Origin: Candidatus Aenigmatarchaeota archaeon
GTDB taxonomy: Archaea > Aenigmatarchaeota > Aenigmatarchaeia > QMZS01
NCBI GenBank assembly: GCA_030620695.1
Contig: JAUXEA010000004.1
Span: 1-15,715 of the forward strand
Direction: 5' to 3'
DNA: 15,715 nucleotides
The position numbers and the translations under genes are program-made. Below, piece by piece: positions 6,338 to 12,888 of the stretch (the stretch's first letter is position 1; every line of letters starts with the position of its first letter). The notes beneath the pieces are model-generated. The model was not told where the DNA came from. It saw only the letters and a list, made by a program, of their open reading frames with translations, and made no database searches.

Positions 6338-7402
6338 TTATTCAACAACCTCTACTCCAAGAACTTTCTCAACTTCTTTCCTCTCTGCTTCCTTGAAACT
6401 GTCTTCCTGCATGTATGTCTGCGTAGAACTCACTCCTGTAACTACAAGCAGTGTTTTTACAGAATCTCCAAGTTCTTTGTCTATAACAGCACCCCAGATT
6501 ATTTTTGCACTAGGATCAAGTACAGAAGAAACTCTTTCAACAATCTCCTGACACTCTTTTATTGTTATACTTGTTCCGCCTGTAATATTTATTAATGCTC
6601 CTTTTGCACCTTCAACATCTATATCCAGCAGTGGATTATTCAACGCTCTTTCTACTGATTCAAGACCCCTGTTTTCTGTATCTGAACTTCCCAAACCAAT
6701 CATTGCCAAACCTTCATCTTTCATCACTGCCTTTAAGTCAGCGAAATCCAGGTTTACAAGTCCGGGCTTTGTAATTAAATCTGTGATGCCCCTGACAGCA
6801 TTAACTAGAATCTCATCCGCAATTTTAAAAGCAGTTGTTATTGAAACTTCCGGAACAATCTCAAGCAATTTGTCATTAGGGATTATAATCAATGTATCCA
6901 CATTTTTCTCTAATTTGTCCAGACCTAACAGAGCATTATCAAGTCTCTGTTTTCCTTCCATTGTAAAAGGCATTGTAACAATTCCTACTGTTAAAGCGTC
7001 CATCTTTTTTGCTATTTCTGCAATTACTGGTGCTGCTCCTGTTCCTGTTCCTCCACCAAGACCGCAAGTAACAAACACCATATCAGAGTCTTTTAAAGAA
7101 TTTTTTATTTCTTCCTTGCTTTCTTTTGCTGCTTCTTCTCCTATTGCAGGGTCTGCTCCTGCTCCAAGACCTTTTGTAAGATTCTTTCCAAGTAGTATTT
7201 TTTTGCTTGCTTCCGCGTATAATAACTGCTGAGCGTCTGTATTAGCGGTAATAACCTCTACTCCAGTAACTCCACTCTTTATGAGCCTTGTTGCCGTATT
7301 GTTTCCTGCTCCACCTGTACCAATCACTTTTATTGTCGCTTTTCTCTGCTCCAAAATCTTCTCCAGACTTATCTCATTCTCTGTCTTCTTTTTTGTACCC
7401 AT
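6338..7402 (-). CDS. ftsZ: Cell-division GTPase FtsZ (archaeal, FtsZ1-like)
   Basis: FtsZ is the tubulin-related GTPase that polymerises into the mid-cell division ring under the membrane. The 354-residue protein has the complete GTPase core: GTGGAGNN (28-35), the tubulin signature GGGTGTG (116-122), PNDKL near 164-168 and the T7 synergy loop NLDFAD (217-222), which supplies the catalytic acid to the neighbouring subunit. The N-terminal extension before the first strand (about 22 residues) and the wording of the core (ITANTDAQQL, LITKPGLVNLDFADLKAVM) resemble methanogen FtsZ1. The C-terminal tail is short (KEVEKVLGVEVVE) and may be the partner-binding peptide. No other division gene is adjacent. 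A palindrome (7423-7439) lies at its promoter. Confidence 0.97.
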   Translation of the reverse strand: MGTKKKTENEISLEKILEQRKATIKVIGTGGAGNNTATRLIKSGVTGVEVITANTDAQQLLYAEASKKILLGKNLTKGLGAGADPAIGEEAAKESKEEIKNSLKDSDMVFVTCGLGGGTGTGAAPVIAEIAKKMDALTVGIVTMPFTMEGKQRLDNALLGLDKLEKNVDTLIIIPNDKLLEIVPEVSITTAFKIADEILVNAVRGITDLITKPGLVNLDFADLKAVMKDEGLAMIGLGSSDTENRGLESVERALNNPLLDIDVEGAKGALINITGGTSITIKECQEIVERVSSVLDPSAKIIWGAVIDKELGDSVKTLLVVTGVSSTQTYMQEDSFKEAERKEVEKVLGVEVVE

Positions 7403-7422
7403 AACTATTATTTAAATTATTT

Positions 7423-7439
7423 ATACTTAAATTAAGTAT
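7423..7439. promoter_or_regulatory. 17-nt perfect palindrome at the ftsZ promoter
   Basis: ATACTTAA-A-TTAAGTAT is an odd-centred perfect inverted repeat. It lies 20-37 nt upstream of the ftsZ ATG on the minus strand and overlaps the TATA-like TATAAATA (about 7418-7425), where a bound dimer would compete with TBP/TFB. Candidate operator; AT-rich sequence makes chance palindromes more likely. Confidence 0.4.
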
Positions 7440-7576
7440 TTTGTAGAAATCATAACCAATTATTTTTAGACGTACAATTTAACACTAAAAATCAGGGCAA
7501 TCTCAAAAAACGGAGTAAAAACTGAAAATTACCTTTTTATTATATTCTCTAAGATATATATTCTATCACCAAATAT

Positions 7577-7613
7577 TCGTTTGCTCTGCAAACGATGCAC
7601 CGTCCAAAGGATG
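7577..7613 (-). repeat. Double-hairpin repeat, copy D (intergenic, minus orientation)
   Basis: Read on the minus strand: hairpin 1 CATCC-ttt-GGACG (5 bp with one G-T pair), box GTGCA, hairpin 2 TCGTTTGC-aga-GCAAACGA (8 bp). The order and spacing match copies A-C, and hairpin 2 again closes with TGC-NNN-GCA. The AGGAAGGCTTAAGCC tail is absent directly after it, although a GGCTTAAGCC palindrome lies 116 nt away at 7729-7738. Confidence 0.7.
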
Positions 7614-7619
7614 ATTATT

Positions 7620-7649
7620 GGAGCGAGTGAACAAAGTGAACGGAGCGAG
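7620..7649 (+). repeat. GC-rich nested direct repeats
   Basis: GGAGCGAG occurs at 7620-7627 and 7642-7649 and encloses GTGAAC at 7627-7632 and 7636-7641 separated by AAA. The base composition stands out from the AT-rich surroundings and it directly follows repeat copy D, so it may belong to the same mobile or structured element. Confidence 0.6.
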
Positions 7650-7731
7650 AAAGGGGTTAAATGATAAAACTTTTTGAAATTTTATTTAACAAATAAAAAG
7701 TTTACTTACTAACTAATTTAGTTGTTTTGGC

Positions 7732-7756
7732 TTAAGCCTTTTTTAAAAAGGCTTAA
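7732..7756. promoter_or_regulatory. 25-nt perfect palindrome ending 2 nt before a start codon
   Basis: Arms TTAAGCCTTTTT and AAAAAGGCTTAA (12 bp each) flank a single central T. As DNA it is a candidate operator for an autoregulating winged-helix protein; as RNA, if transcribed, it would form a hairpin abutting the ATG at 7759. Its right arm contains the AAAAGGCTTAATT box shared with two other genes, and its left side overlaps GGCTTAAGCC. Confidence 0.55.
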
Positions 7757-7758
7757 TT
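7746..7758 (+). promoter_or_regulatory. Start-proximal box AAAAGGCTTAATT before the membrane-anchored regulator
   Basis: Identical in its 13 bases to the box touching the rpl30 ATG. Here it also forms the right arm of the 25-nt palindrome 7732-7756. Confidence 0.45.
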
Positions 7759-8631
7759 ATGAGAAGGTTAATCATTATCCTGAGTATAATCCTGTTAATT
7801 GCCCCTGTTTTTGGTGGAACCCCAGCAAAATATGTAGACTGTGATATTAGTGTAGAAATTCAGGAAAATAGGATTATTAAAGAGAAAATAAACCTGACAT
7901 TTCCTACCAGTGTAGACAAATTTAACTATTATATTATTCATCCAGTAACAAATTTAAAGGTTTTTGCACCTATAGAAATAGAGTGTGAAGTGCATTATGA
8001 AAGGGCAGGAACATTAATTTCATGCCAAAATTTCAATTCTTCAGAAATTTTAATTTCCTTTAACTGTTTGGGTTTGATCACCCAATACAAAGATTCTTAT
8101 GTTTTCTCTGACAGGTATATAATATCTACACCAGCAGATGATTTCAAACTAAGAGTTTACCTCCCGAAAGGCTATATTTTGTCTGAGCAAAAACTTAAAG
8201 AAATAGAACATCCTCCATATTTCCCTATAGATGGTGTTCAGAAAACAGATGGAAGAACAATCTATCTAGAGTGGAACAGGAAACCAAAATTAGGCGAAGT
8301 TTATGATGTTTCCATATTTTATGAGAAAGCTCTCAGGTCTGACCAGTTTGCGGTTGTTGTATTTGCAATAATTGTTGTTTTAGCAATGATTCTGCTTTTT
8401 TTCATTTTTAGAAAAAAACCGGGAATTCCTGATTACGGGCTCAGAGGTGATGAGAAAAAAATTTTGGATGTTCTGTCAAGAGAAAACAAAATTTCACAGA
8501 GAAAAATCTGCAAGGAAACCGGGATGTCAAAAGCACATGTAAGTAGAATTGCAAAATCTCTTGAAGAAAGGGGTCTGATTGAAAGAAAGAGAAAAGGAAG
8601 GAGTTATGAGATTGTTTTGAAAAGAGAATAA
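7759..8631 (+). CDS. Membrane-anchored winged-helix transcription regulator with outside sensor domain
   Basis: A 290-residue one-component regulator of the kind grouped as archaeal membrane-associated transcriptional regulators (COG2512-like). Residues 1-19 (MRRLIIILSIILLIAPVFG) form a signal peptide or first anchor; 20-196 is a beta-rich domain expected outside the membrane, with four or so cysteines (C28, then C in IECEV, ISCQN and FNCLG) that could form disulfides; about 197-217 (VVVFAIIVVLAMILLFFIF) is a membrane span followed by positive RKK; and 225-290 is a cytoplasmic winged helix with recognition helix around SKAHVSRIAKSLEERGLI. It would transmit an external or envelope signal to DNA directly. 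A 25-nt palindrome sits directly before its ATG, suggesting autoregulation. It converges on hjc with a 14-nt gap. The signal is unknown. Confidence 0.85.
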   Translation: MRRLIIILSIILLIAPVFGGTPAKYVDCDISVEIQENRIIKEKINLTFPTSVDKFNYYIIHPVTNLKVFAPIEIECEVHYERAGTLISCQNFNSSEILISFNCLGLITQYKDSYVFSDRYIISTPADDFKLRVYLPKGYILSEQKLKEIEHPPYFPIDGVQKTDGRTIYLEWNRKPKLGEVYDVSIFYEKALRSDQFAVVVFAIIVVLAMILLFFIFRKKPGIPDYGLRGDEKKILDVLSRENKISQRKICKETGMSKAHVSRIAKSLEERGLIERKRKGRSYEIVLKRE

Positions 8632-8645
8632 TCTGGTTCTTATTC

Positions 8646-9017
8646 TCAGTAATTATCAAAAAATTCTATTCCAAAACCTTTTTCTTCAATAAGTTTATCA
8701 GAAGCAGTCCCTTTATTTTCACCCAAATCTTCTGCTTTTAAAAATTTCCACCCTTGTTGTTCTTTTTTCATTGCTATTAGAGGAATTGCTCCTGCTTTTT
8801 CGGAGAATTCCAAAAGACTGTTTAATTGCCTCTCACTAACCCTCACTGTTGAAGCCCAACTCTTGCACTCAAAAGCAAAAATATTCCCCCTCTTGCACGC
8901 AATTACATCAATTGTGTCAGTACCGGATTTTGGAGCCCTCAAAACAGCAAAGTCCAGACTTGAGAGAAGTTTTATTAATTCTTTCTCTGCCCTGTACCCT
9001 TTTTTATAAGTGTGCAT
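8646..9017 (-). CDS. hjc: Holliday junction resolvase Hjc
   Basis: Hjc is a homodimeric, metal-dependent nuclease that cuts four-way DNA junctions symmetrically during recombination and fork restart. The 123-residue protein has the family N-terminus YKKGYRAEKELIKLL with catalytic Glu at E11, then the RAPKSG loop and the PD-(D/E)xK core D37 (TIDVIA), E50 and K52 (FECKS). All metal-binding and catalytic residues are therefore present. The C-terminal part after AEDLG is about 20 residues of charged linker and a hydrophobic end. Length matches archaeal Hjc (about 120-140). It is convergent with the regulator gene and divergent from the MscS gene; no recombination partner is adjacent. Confidence 0.93.
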   Translation of the reverse strand: MHTYKKGYRAEKELIKLLSSLDFAVLRAPKSGTDTIDVIACKRGNIFAFECKSWASTVRVSERQLNSLLEFSEKAGAIPLIAMKKEQQGWKFLKAEDLGENKGTASDKLIEEKGFGIEFFDNY

Positions 9018-9101
9018 AATATTCTATGTTGTTAAAATTAAATCCTATTAATAACCTTTGATAATAACTTAACTCTAAAATATAAACATATAACTAAAGT
9101 T

Positions 9102-10148
9102 ATGGATATAACAACTATAATGCAAAATGAGTATTTTATATTTTTATTAATCCTGATTGGAACAATTGTCGTCGCAAAACTTTTTTTCATTTTGATGACA
9201 ATTCATGTCAAAAAAATAACTGAAAAAACAAAAAGTGATATTGATGATATTATTTTAAAGATTACAACAAAACCTTTGTATATTCTGATTATTTTTATTG
9301 GTCTGTATTTTGGATTAAAATCATTGTCTGTTCTGACTCAGTATGCTCTGGAAATAGATAAAATATTTTTTGTTGGTTCTATATTTATAGTTTCATTTAT
9401 TTTTTCGAAAATATTGTCAGTCATAGTTTCCGAACATTTAAAGGTCCAGAAAAAATTTGAAAAAACACCCAAACTAATAACAAAAATCATCAGTATAGTT
9501 ATTTATCTTGTTGCGGTTTTGATAATTCTTGACCATTTTAATGTGGAGATAACTCCTTTGGTTGCTGGTTTTGGAGTTGGTGCCCTTGCAGTTGGACTTG
9601 CCCTCCAGAGCACTTTATCAAACTTCTTTGCGGGTGTGCATATTATTACAGACAAGCCAATAAATGTTGGAGATTATATACAGATAGAAGGAAGCATTTC
9701 CGGGTATGTGGAAGATGTTGGGTGGAGGTCTACAAGAGTAAGAACTTTGCCAAACACTCTTGTCATTGTTCCAAATTCAAAACTCGCGGAAAGTGTAATT
9801 GTAAATAATTCTTTGCCTGTGCTTGAAATGTCTGTTGTAGTTCAATGTGGTGTTGCTTACGATTCCGATTTGGATAAAGTGGAAAAGGTTACAATTGATG
9901 TGGCAAAGAAAATACAAAAAACAGTTCAAGGAGCAATTAAAACCTTTAAGCCCTTCATCAGATACCATACCTTTGGCGACTCCAATATAAATTTCTCAGT
10001 TATTTTAAGGGTTGAGGAACCAGTAGCCAAATATGTTGTTACACATGAGTTTATAAAGGCTCTCAAGAAGAGATATGATAAAGAAGGAATAGAAATATCC
10101 TGGCCAGTCAGAAAAATCTATTATGGAAATACACTCCCGATGAAATAG
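9102..10148 (+). CDS. Small-conductance mechanosensitive channel, MscS family
   Basis: This 348-residue membrane protein is an MscS-type channel that opens under membrane tension to release solutes during osmotic downshock. Predicted spans lie near residues 12-34, 57-76, 86-108, 128-146 and 150-175; the last is the pore-lining helix, with the Gly/Ala-rich GFGVGALAVGLALQSTLSNFFAG pattern split over positions 155-180. The beta domain follows (ITDKPINVGDYIQIEG, then GYVEDVGWRSTRVRT and LVIVPNSKLAES), and the alpha/beta C-terminal domain ends at the cytoplasmic vestibule. Five spans is more than the three of E. coli MscS and common among archaeal homologues. TATA-like sequence CTAAAATATA sits about 23 nt upstream of the ATG. 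Confidence 0.93.
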   Translation: MDITTIMQNEYFIFLLILIGTIVVAKLFFILMTIHVKKITEKTKSDIDDIILKITTKPLYILIIFIGLYFGLKSLSVLTQYALEIDKIFFVGSIFIVSFIFSKILSVIVSEHLKVQKKFEKTPKLITKIISIVIYLVAVLIILDHFNVEITPLVAGFGVGALAVGLALQSTLSNFFAGVHIITDKPINVGDYIQIEGSISGYVEDVGWRSTRVRTLPNTLVIVPNSKLAESVIVNNSLPVLEMSVVVQCGVAYDSDLDKVEKVTIDVAKKIQKTVQGAIKTFKPFIRYHTFGDSNINFSVILRVEEPVAKYVVTHEFIKALKKRYDKEGIEISWPVRKIYYGNTLPMK

Positions 10149-10199
10149 ATGTATTGACTGAGTATTTCTTCTGTCAGAAAATTTATTATGGGATAAATC

Positions 10200-10454
10200 T
10201 TAACCAAATTTTATTTTTAGGTATAGAACAGTAAAAGTCAATATTGAGCAAATAAAATTTGCAATAATAATCGGTACGTCCCAGATAAGAATACCATAAA
10301 CCAGCCACAGGGAAACACCTGTGAAAAGAGCAACACACCACAGCAGTGAGAGGTCTCTTGTTTCCCTGAGTTTTAGAGTTCTAATTATCTGCGGCAAAAT
10401 AGATATTGTTGTTAATGCTCCAGCCACTAAACCAATGAAAATGATGTAATCCAT
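10200..10454 (-). CDS. SemiSWEET sugar transporter (MtN3/PQ-loop family)
   Basis: An 84-residue, three-span membrane protein of the SemiSWEET family, which works as a homodimer to move small sugars along their gradient. Spans are near residues 2-22, 36-57 and 60-80. The PQ motif is P21-Q22 (ISILPQIIRTLK), followed by the charged loop RETRDLSL, the W50-L-V-Y53-G54 segment and N66 in the third span, matching pocket residues of the family. Length is typical (about 85-100). It is divergent from the RPA gene with only 22 nt between the start codons, so both promoters must overlap or extend into coding sequence. The transported sugar cannot be inferred. Confidence 0.9.
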   Translation of the reverse strand: MDYIIFIGLVAGALTTISILPQIIRTLKLRETRDLSLLWCVALFTGVSLWLVYGILIWDVPIIIANFICSILTFTVLYLKIKFG

Positions 10455-10476
10455 AAATAAAATAAAAAATTAGATT

Positions 10477-11415
10477 ATGGAACTCAATGAAATAAAAGAG
10501 AAAATTTCAAAAGAAGCAAAATTAACAAGTGAAGAAGTTGATAAGAAAATAGAGGACAAAGTTCTTGAACTTTCAGGCTTGGTCTCTGAAGAAGGGGCTG
10601 CCTATATTGTTGCGAAGGAGGAAGGTCTGGATTTGCTTGAAAAAAGAGATAGGAGTCTGAAGATAAAAAATGTTATTCCCAAGATGAGAAGTGTGGAAAT
10701 TGTGGGGAAAGTTGTTGATATTTCTGATGTCAGGGAATTTAGTAAAGGGGACAGGACAGGAAAAGTCAGGAGTATTACACTTGGAGATGAAACAGGTCAG
10801 ATAAGAGTTGTTTTCTGGAACGACAAAGTTGAACTAAGTGAAAACCTGAAAGATGAGGATGTTATTAGAGTAAAACAGGGATACACAAAAGCAAACACTT
10901 TTGGAATCCCGGAAATTCATATGGGTAATGGGAGCAGCGTGGAACCTGAAGATAAAGATATTACCATAGCAGAGAAACCGGAAAAATCTTTTGGAGGAGA
11001 ATTTTCAGGTGGTATTTCCATGGGAGACCGGAAAAAATTAAAAGAAATAAAAGAAGGGGATTTTCTGGAGACAAGAGCAGCAATTGTTTCTGTGTCAGAG
11101 AACGAATATTATACCTGCCCGGAGTGCAATTCAAAATTAGAAACAATCAATGGAAGTTCTGTTTGCAAAGACCATGGAAAAGTTGAACCAAAAAAGAACT
11201 TGATAATAAAAGGTTATTTAGATGACAGTTCTTTAACATTGAGATTTGTGGCATTCAGGGAACTCGCAGAAAAAATTAAAAATGAAAGTTTAACAGGAAA
11301 GGATAAAATATTTACAGGTCGGGTAAAAAAGAATGAATATTTTGGGGACTTGGAAATAATTTTGAATAAGATTGATGATATTGAGATTGACAAGGAAATT
11401 GGGATGTTGAAATGA
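10477..11415 (+). CDS. Replication protein A-type single-stranded DNA-binding protein
   Basis: RPA coats single-stranded DNA during replication and repair. The 312-residue protein begins with a helical domain (1-56) containing LSGLVSEEGAAYIVAKEEG, typical of archaeal RPA. The first OB fold spans about 70-150 (VEIVGKVVDISDVREFS, then GQIRVVFWND). A linker leads to a second OB fold (about 195-305) into which a zinc ribbon is built: C214-P-E-C217 and C230-x2-H233. The domain order helical, OB, OB with zinc finger matches the archaeal RPA41-like subunit. Small RPA subunits often follow in archaea, but the next gene here is aIF2-alpha, so the protein may act alone. ATG choice agrees with the TTATG context. 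Confidence 0.9.
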   Translation: MELNEIKEKISKEAKLTSEEVDKKIEDKVLELSGLVSEEGAAYIVAKEEGLDLLEKRDRSLKIKNVIPKMRSVEIVGKVVDISDVREFSKGDRTGKVRSITLGDETGQIRVVFWNDKVELSENLKDEDVIRVKQGYTKANTFGIPEIHMGNGSSVEPEDKDITIAEKPEKSFGGEFSGGISMGDRKKLKEIKEGDFLETRAAIVSVSENEYYTCPECNSKLETINGSSVCKDHGKVEPKKNLIIKGYLDDSSLTLRFVAFRELAEKIKNESLTGKDKIFTGRVKKNEYFGDLEIILNKIDDIEIDKEIGMLK

Positions 11416-11421
11416 AGGAAA

Positions 11422-11451
11422 TTTGCTTTTAATTTTCTTTTTCTAAATTTT
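11422..11451 (+). terminator. T-rich termination tract after the RPA gene
   Basis: Within 7 nt of the RPA stop lie runs TTTT, TTTT, CTTTTTC and TTTT, typical of hairpin-independent archaeal termination; the next gene has its own TATA-like box at 11462-11471. Confidence 0.4.
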
Positions 11452-11461
11452 CACCTTCTCA

Positions 11462-11471
11462 GATAAACTTA
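11462..11471 (+). promoter_or_regulatory. TATA-like box of the aIF2-alpha gene
   Basis: ATAAACTTAT is centred about 24 nt upstream of the ATG at 11491, the spacing expected if transcription starts at or next to the start codon (leaderless mRNA). Confidence 0.4.
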
Positions 11472-11490
11472 TCAATTTTTAATTTAAGTT

Positions 11491-12216
11491 ATGGGAGAAA
11501 AAGTAGAGATAGGAGAACTTGTTGTTGCAGAAGTTAAGGAAATTTATTCAAGTTCTGTTGAGTTAAATTTGGCAGAATATAATTTAAAAGGATTTTTAAA
11601 TGTCTCAAATATTCCCGGTCTATGGATAAGGGATTTAAAAAAATCTATGAAAAAAGGCCAGTTGATTGTCGGGAAAGTTATTAAAATTGACCACACAGTA
11701 GAACTTTCATTAAAGGGGATTTCAAAATATGAGAAAGAGAGAAAACTTAAGGAATATTCCCTTGAGCTTAAATCTGTTAAACTGTTTAATAAAGTTTGTG
11801 CGGAAAATAAAATCAAAAATAAATTAGTGCAGGAAGAACTTTCAAAGTTAAGGGATAAATATGGGAGTATTTACGAATCACTTGAAAAAATAAGGGGAGG
11901 TGAAGAAATTGACCTTGGAAAAGAATTTGCTGAAGTTGGTACCAGATTTAAAACAGGCGTAAAAACATATGAATTTAAGGGAGAATTAGAATTACACTCA
12001 AATCTTGGAAACGGGGTGGATTTAATAAAACAAAGTTTGCTGGAATTAAAAGGTGTTGAAGCAATTTATATTGGAAACACAAAATTTCTCCTAAAACTAA
12101 AAACAACAAATCCTAAAAAAGGAGAGAAAAATCTGGTTAAAGAAGCTGAAAAGGCAATCTCAAAAATAAAAAGTTCTAGTGGTTCTGGAGAGTTTAAATT
12201 AATAAACCAAAAATAA
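11491..12216 (+). CDS. Translation initiation factor aIF2, alpha subunit
   Basis: aIF2-alpha is the subunit of the heterotrimeric initiator factor that, with the gamma subunit, holds methionyl-initiator tRNA on the small ribosomal subunit. The 241-residue protein has an N-terminal S1/OB domain (8-77: VVAEVKEIYSSSVELNLAEY, GFLNVSNIPGLWIRDL, KGQLIVGKVIKID), a central helical domain (about 85-160) and a C-terminal alpha/beta domain (about 175-235: YEFKGELELHSNLGNGVDLI, VEAIYIGNTKFLLKLKT) that contacts gamma. The serine phosphorylated in eukaryotic eIF2-alpha has no clear equivalent in NIPGLWIRD. In many archaea the gene follows rps27e and precedes nop10; neither is here. Length is a little under the usual 260-270. 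Confidence 0.93.
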   Translation: MGEKVEIGELVVAEVKEIYSSSVELNLAEYNLKGFLNVSNIPGLWIRDLKKSMKKGQLIVGKVIKIDHTVELSLKGISKYEKERKLKEYSLELKSVKLFNKVCAENKIKNKLVQEELSKLRDKYGSIYESLEKIRGGEEIDLGKEFAEVGTRFKTGVKTYEFKGELELHSNLGNGVDLIKQSLLELKGVEAIYIGNTKFLLKLKTTNPKKGEKNLVKEAEKAISKIKSSSGSGEFKLINQK

Positions 12217-12225
12217 AACCTAATA

Positions 12226-12414
12226 TTAGATTTCCTCTACCTTAATGCACTGGACAGGGCAGACATCTACTGCTTCCTTGTTGCACCCGATTTCTTTCAA
12301 TTCTGTTTTCTTTGGGTTTGCTTTTCCATCATCATCCATTTCCCAGTTGTCGCAGACTGAAACGCATGCGCCGCACCCAACACATTTTTCCTTATCCTGA
12401 ATTATTTTGAACAT
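12226..12414 (-). CDS. Single-cluster [4Fe-4S] ferredoxin
   Basis: A 62-residue soluble electron carrier. The cluster ligands are C11, C14 and C17 (CVGCGAC) plus C52 before a proline (VCPVQCI). Two additional cysteines, C21 and C44, occupy the positions that form a disulfide in the Thermotoga and Pyrococcus ferredoxins, where the C-terminal half has lost its second cluster; C56 is a seventh cysteine. Only one cluster is therefore expected. The partner oxidoreductase is not in the window. The start codons of this gene and the NUDIX gene are 25 nt apart, and its stop is 9 nt from the aIF2-alpha stop. Confidence 0.93.
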   Translation of the reverse strand: MFKIIQDKEKCVGCGACVSVCDNWEMDDDGKANPKKTELKEIGCNKEAVDVCPVQCIKVEEI

Positions 12415-12439
12415 TAATTAAAATAGAAAAAATTAAGTT

Positions 12440-12883
12440 ATGTCAAGAATTATTGTGGCTGGTGACAGCCTCCTGAAAAAAGATAATAAATTTTTATTAG
12501 TTCAAGAATCAAAAGAAATAGCAAGAGGAAAATGGAATTTTCCCGGAGGTAGAATAGAATTAGAGGAAGATATAATCTCCTGTGCCAAAAGAGAAGTTGA
12601 AGAAGAAATTGGAATTAAAACAAAACCTGAATATTTGGTTGGAATTTATCAAATTTGGCAAAAACCAAAAGAAAATGTAATTGTTTTTGTTTTTAAATCA
12701 GAAATTCTTGGGGGTGAATTGAAGGGTTCTGAAGAGATATTGGACCTGAAATGGTTCTCTATTGAAGAAATTAAAGAGTTAAATGATAAAGGTTTGTTAA
12801 GGGATAAGCTTGTTTTGAATGTAGTTGAAGATTATATTGCCAAAAAGAAAATTCCTCTTGAGTTTATTAATATTCACGATTAA
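12440..12883 (+). CDS. NUDIX family hydrolase
   Basis: A 147-residue NUDIX hydrolase, an enzyme class that cleaves nucleoside diphosphates linked to another group (damaged nucleotides, ADP-ribose, nucleotide sugars, capped RNA). The NUDIX box is complete at G37 to I59: G-x5-E43, x7, then REVEEEIGI (51-59), supplying the metal-binding glutamates E52, E55 and E56. WNFPGG precedes it as in MutT-like members. The strand IWQKPKENVIVFVF and the LKWFSIEEIKEL motif complete the fold. Substrate cannot be told from the box. The next gene starts 5 nt after its stop, forming a two-gene unit. Confidence 0.93.
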   Translation: MSRIIVAGDSLLKKDNKFLLVQESKEIARGKWNFPGGRIELEEDIISCAKREVEEEIGIKTKPEYLVGIYQIWQKPKENVIVFVFKSEILGGELKGSEEILDLKWFSIEEIKELNDKGLLRDKLVLNVVEDYIAKKKIPLEFINIHD

Positions 12884-12888
12884 AAATT

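Larger units (their letters stand above)
7403..7758. other. 356-nt gene-free divergent region with several palindromes and repeats
   Basis: The spacer between ftsZ (minus) and the membrane-anchored regulator (plus) has no plausible gene; the longest Met frames are about ten codons. It contains the ftsZ promoter and its 17-nt palindrome (7423-7439), repeat copy D (7577-7613), a GC-rich stretch with nested direct repeats (7620-7649), an AACTAA-t-TTAGTT palindrome near 7711-7723, GGCTTAAGCC (7729-7738) and a 25-nt perfect palindrome (7732-7756). No tRNA fold is visible. Confidence 0.6.

Noticed and set aside
6783..7232. 149-codon plus-strand frame opposite ftsZ
   Set aside because: Antisense shadow of the highly conserved FtsZ core, with no recognisable domain.
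6338..7402. Intein or insertion in ftsZ
   Set aside because: The GTPase and T7-loop motifs are at normal spacing and the length is normal for the family.
3204..7613. CRISPR array
   Set aside because: The repeats are four dispersed, oppositely oriented, non-identical copies with no regular spacers.
1257..7716. Shared ACTTACTAACTAA at about 1258-1270 and 7704-7716 as a meaningful repeat
   Set aside because: A 13-nt AT-rich match between two spacers is weak, with no associated structure or further copies; probably chance.
7403..7758. tRNA or other classical structured RNA gene in the long spacer
   Set aside because: No cloverleaf with a T-loop GTTCRANNC signature or anticodon stem could be traced; the pairing seen is local short hairpins.
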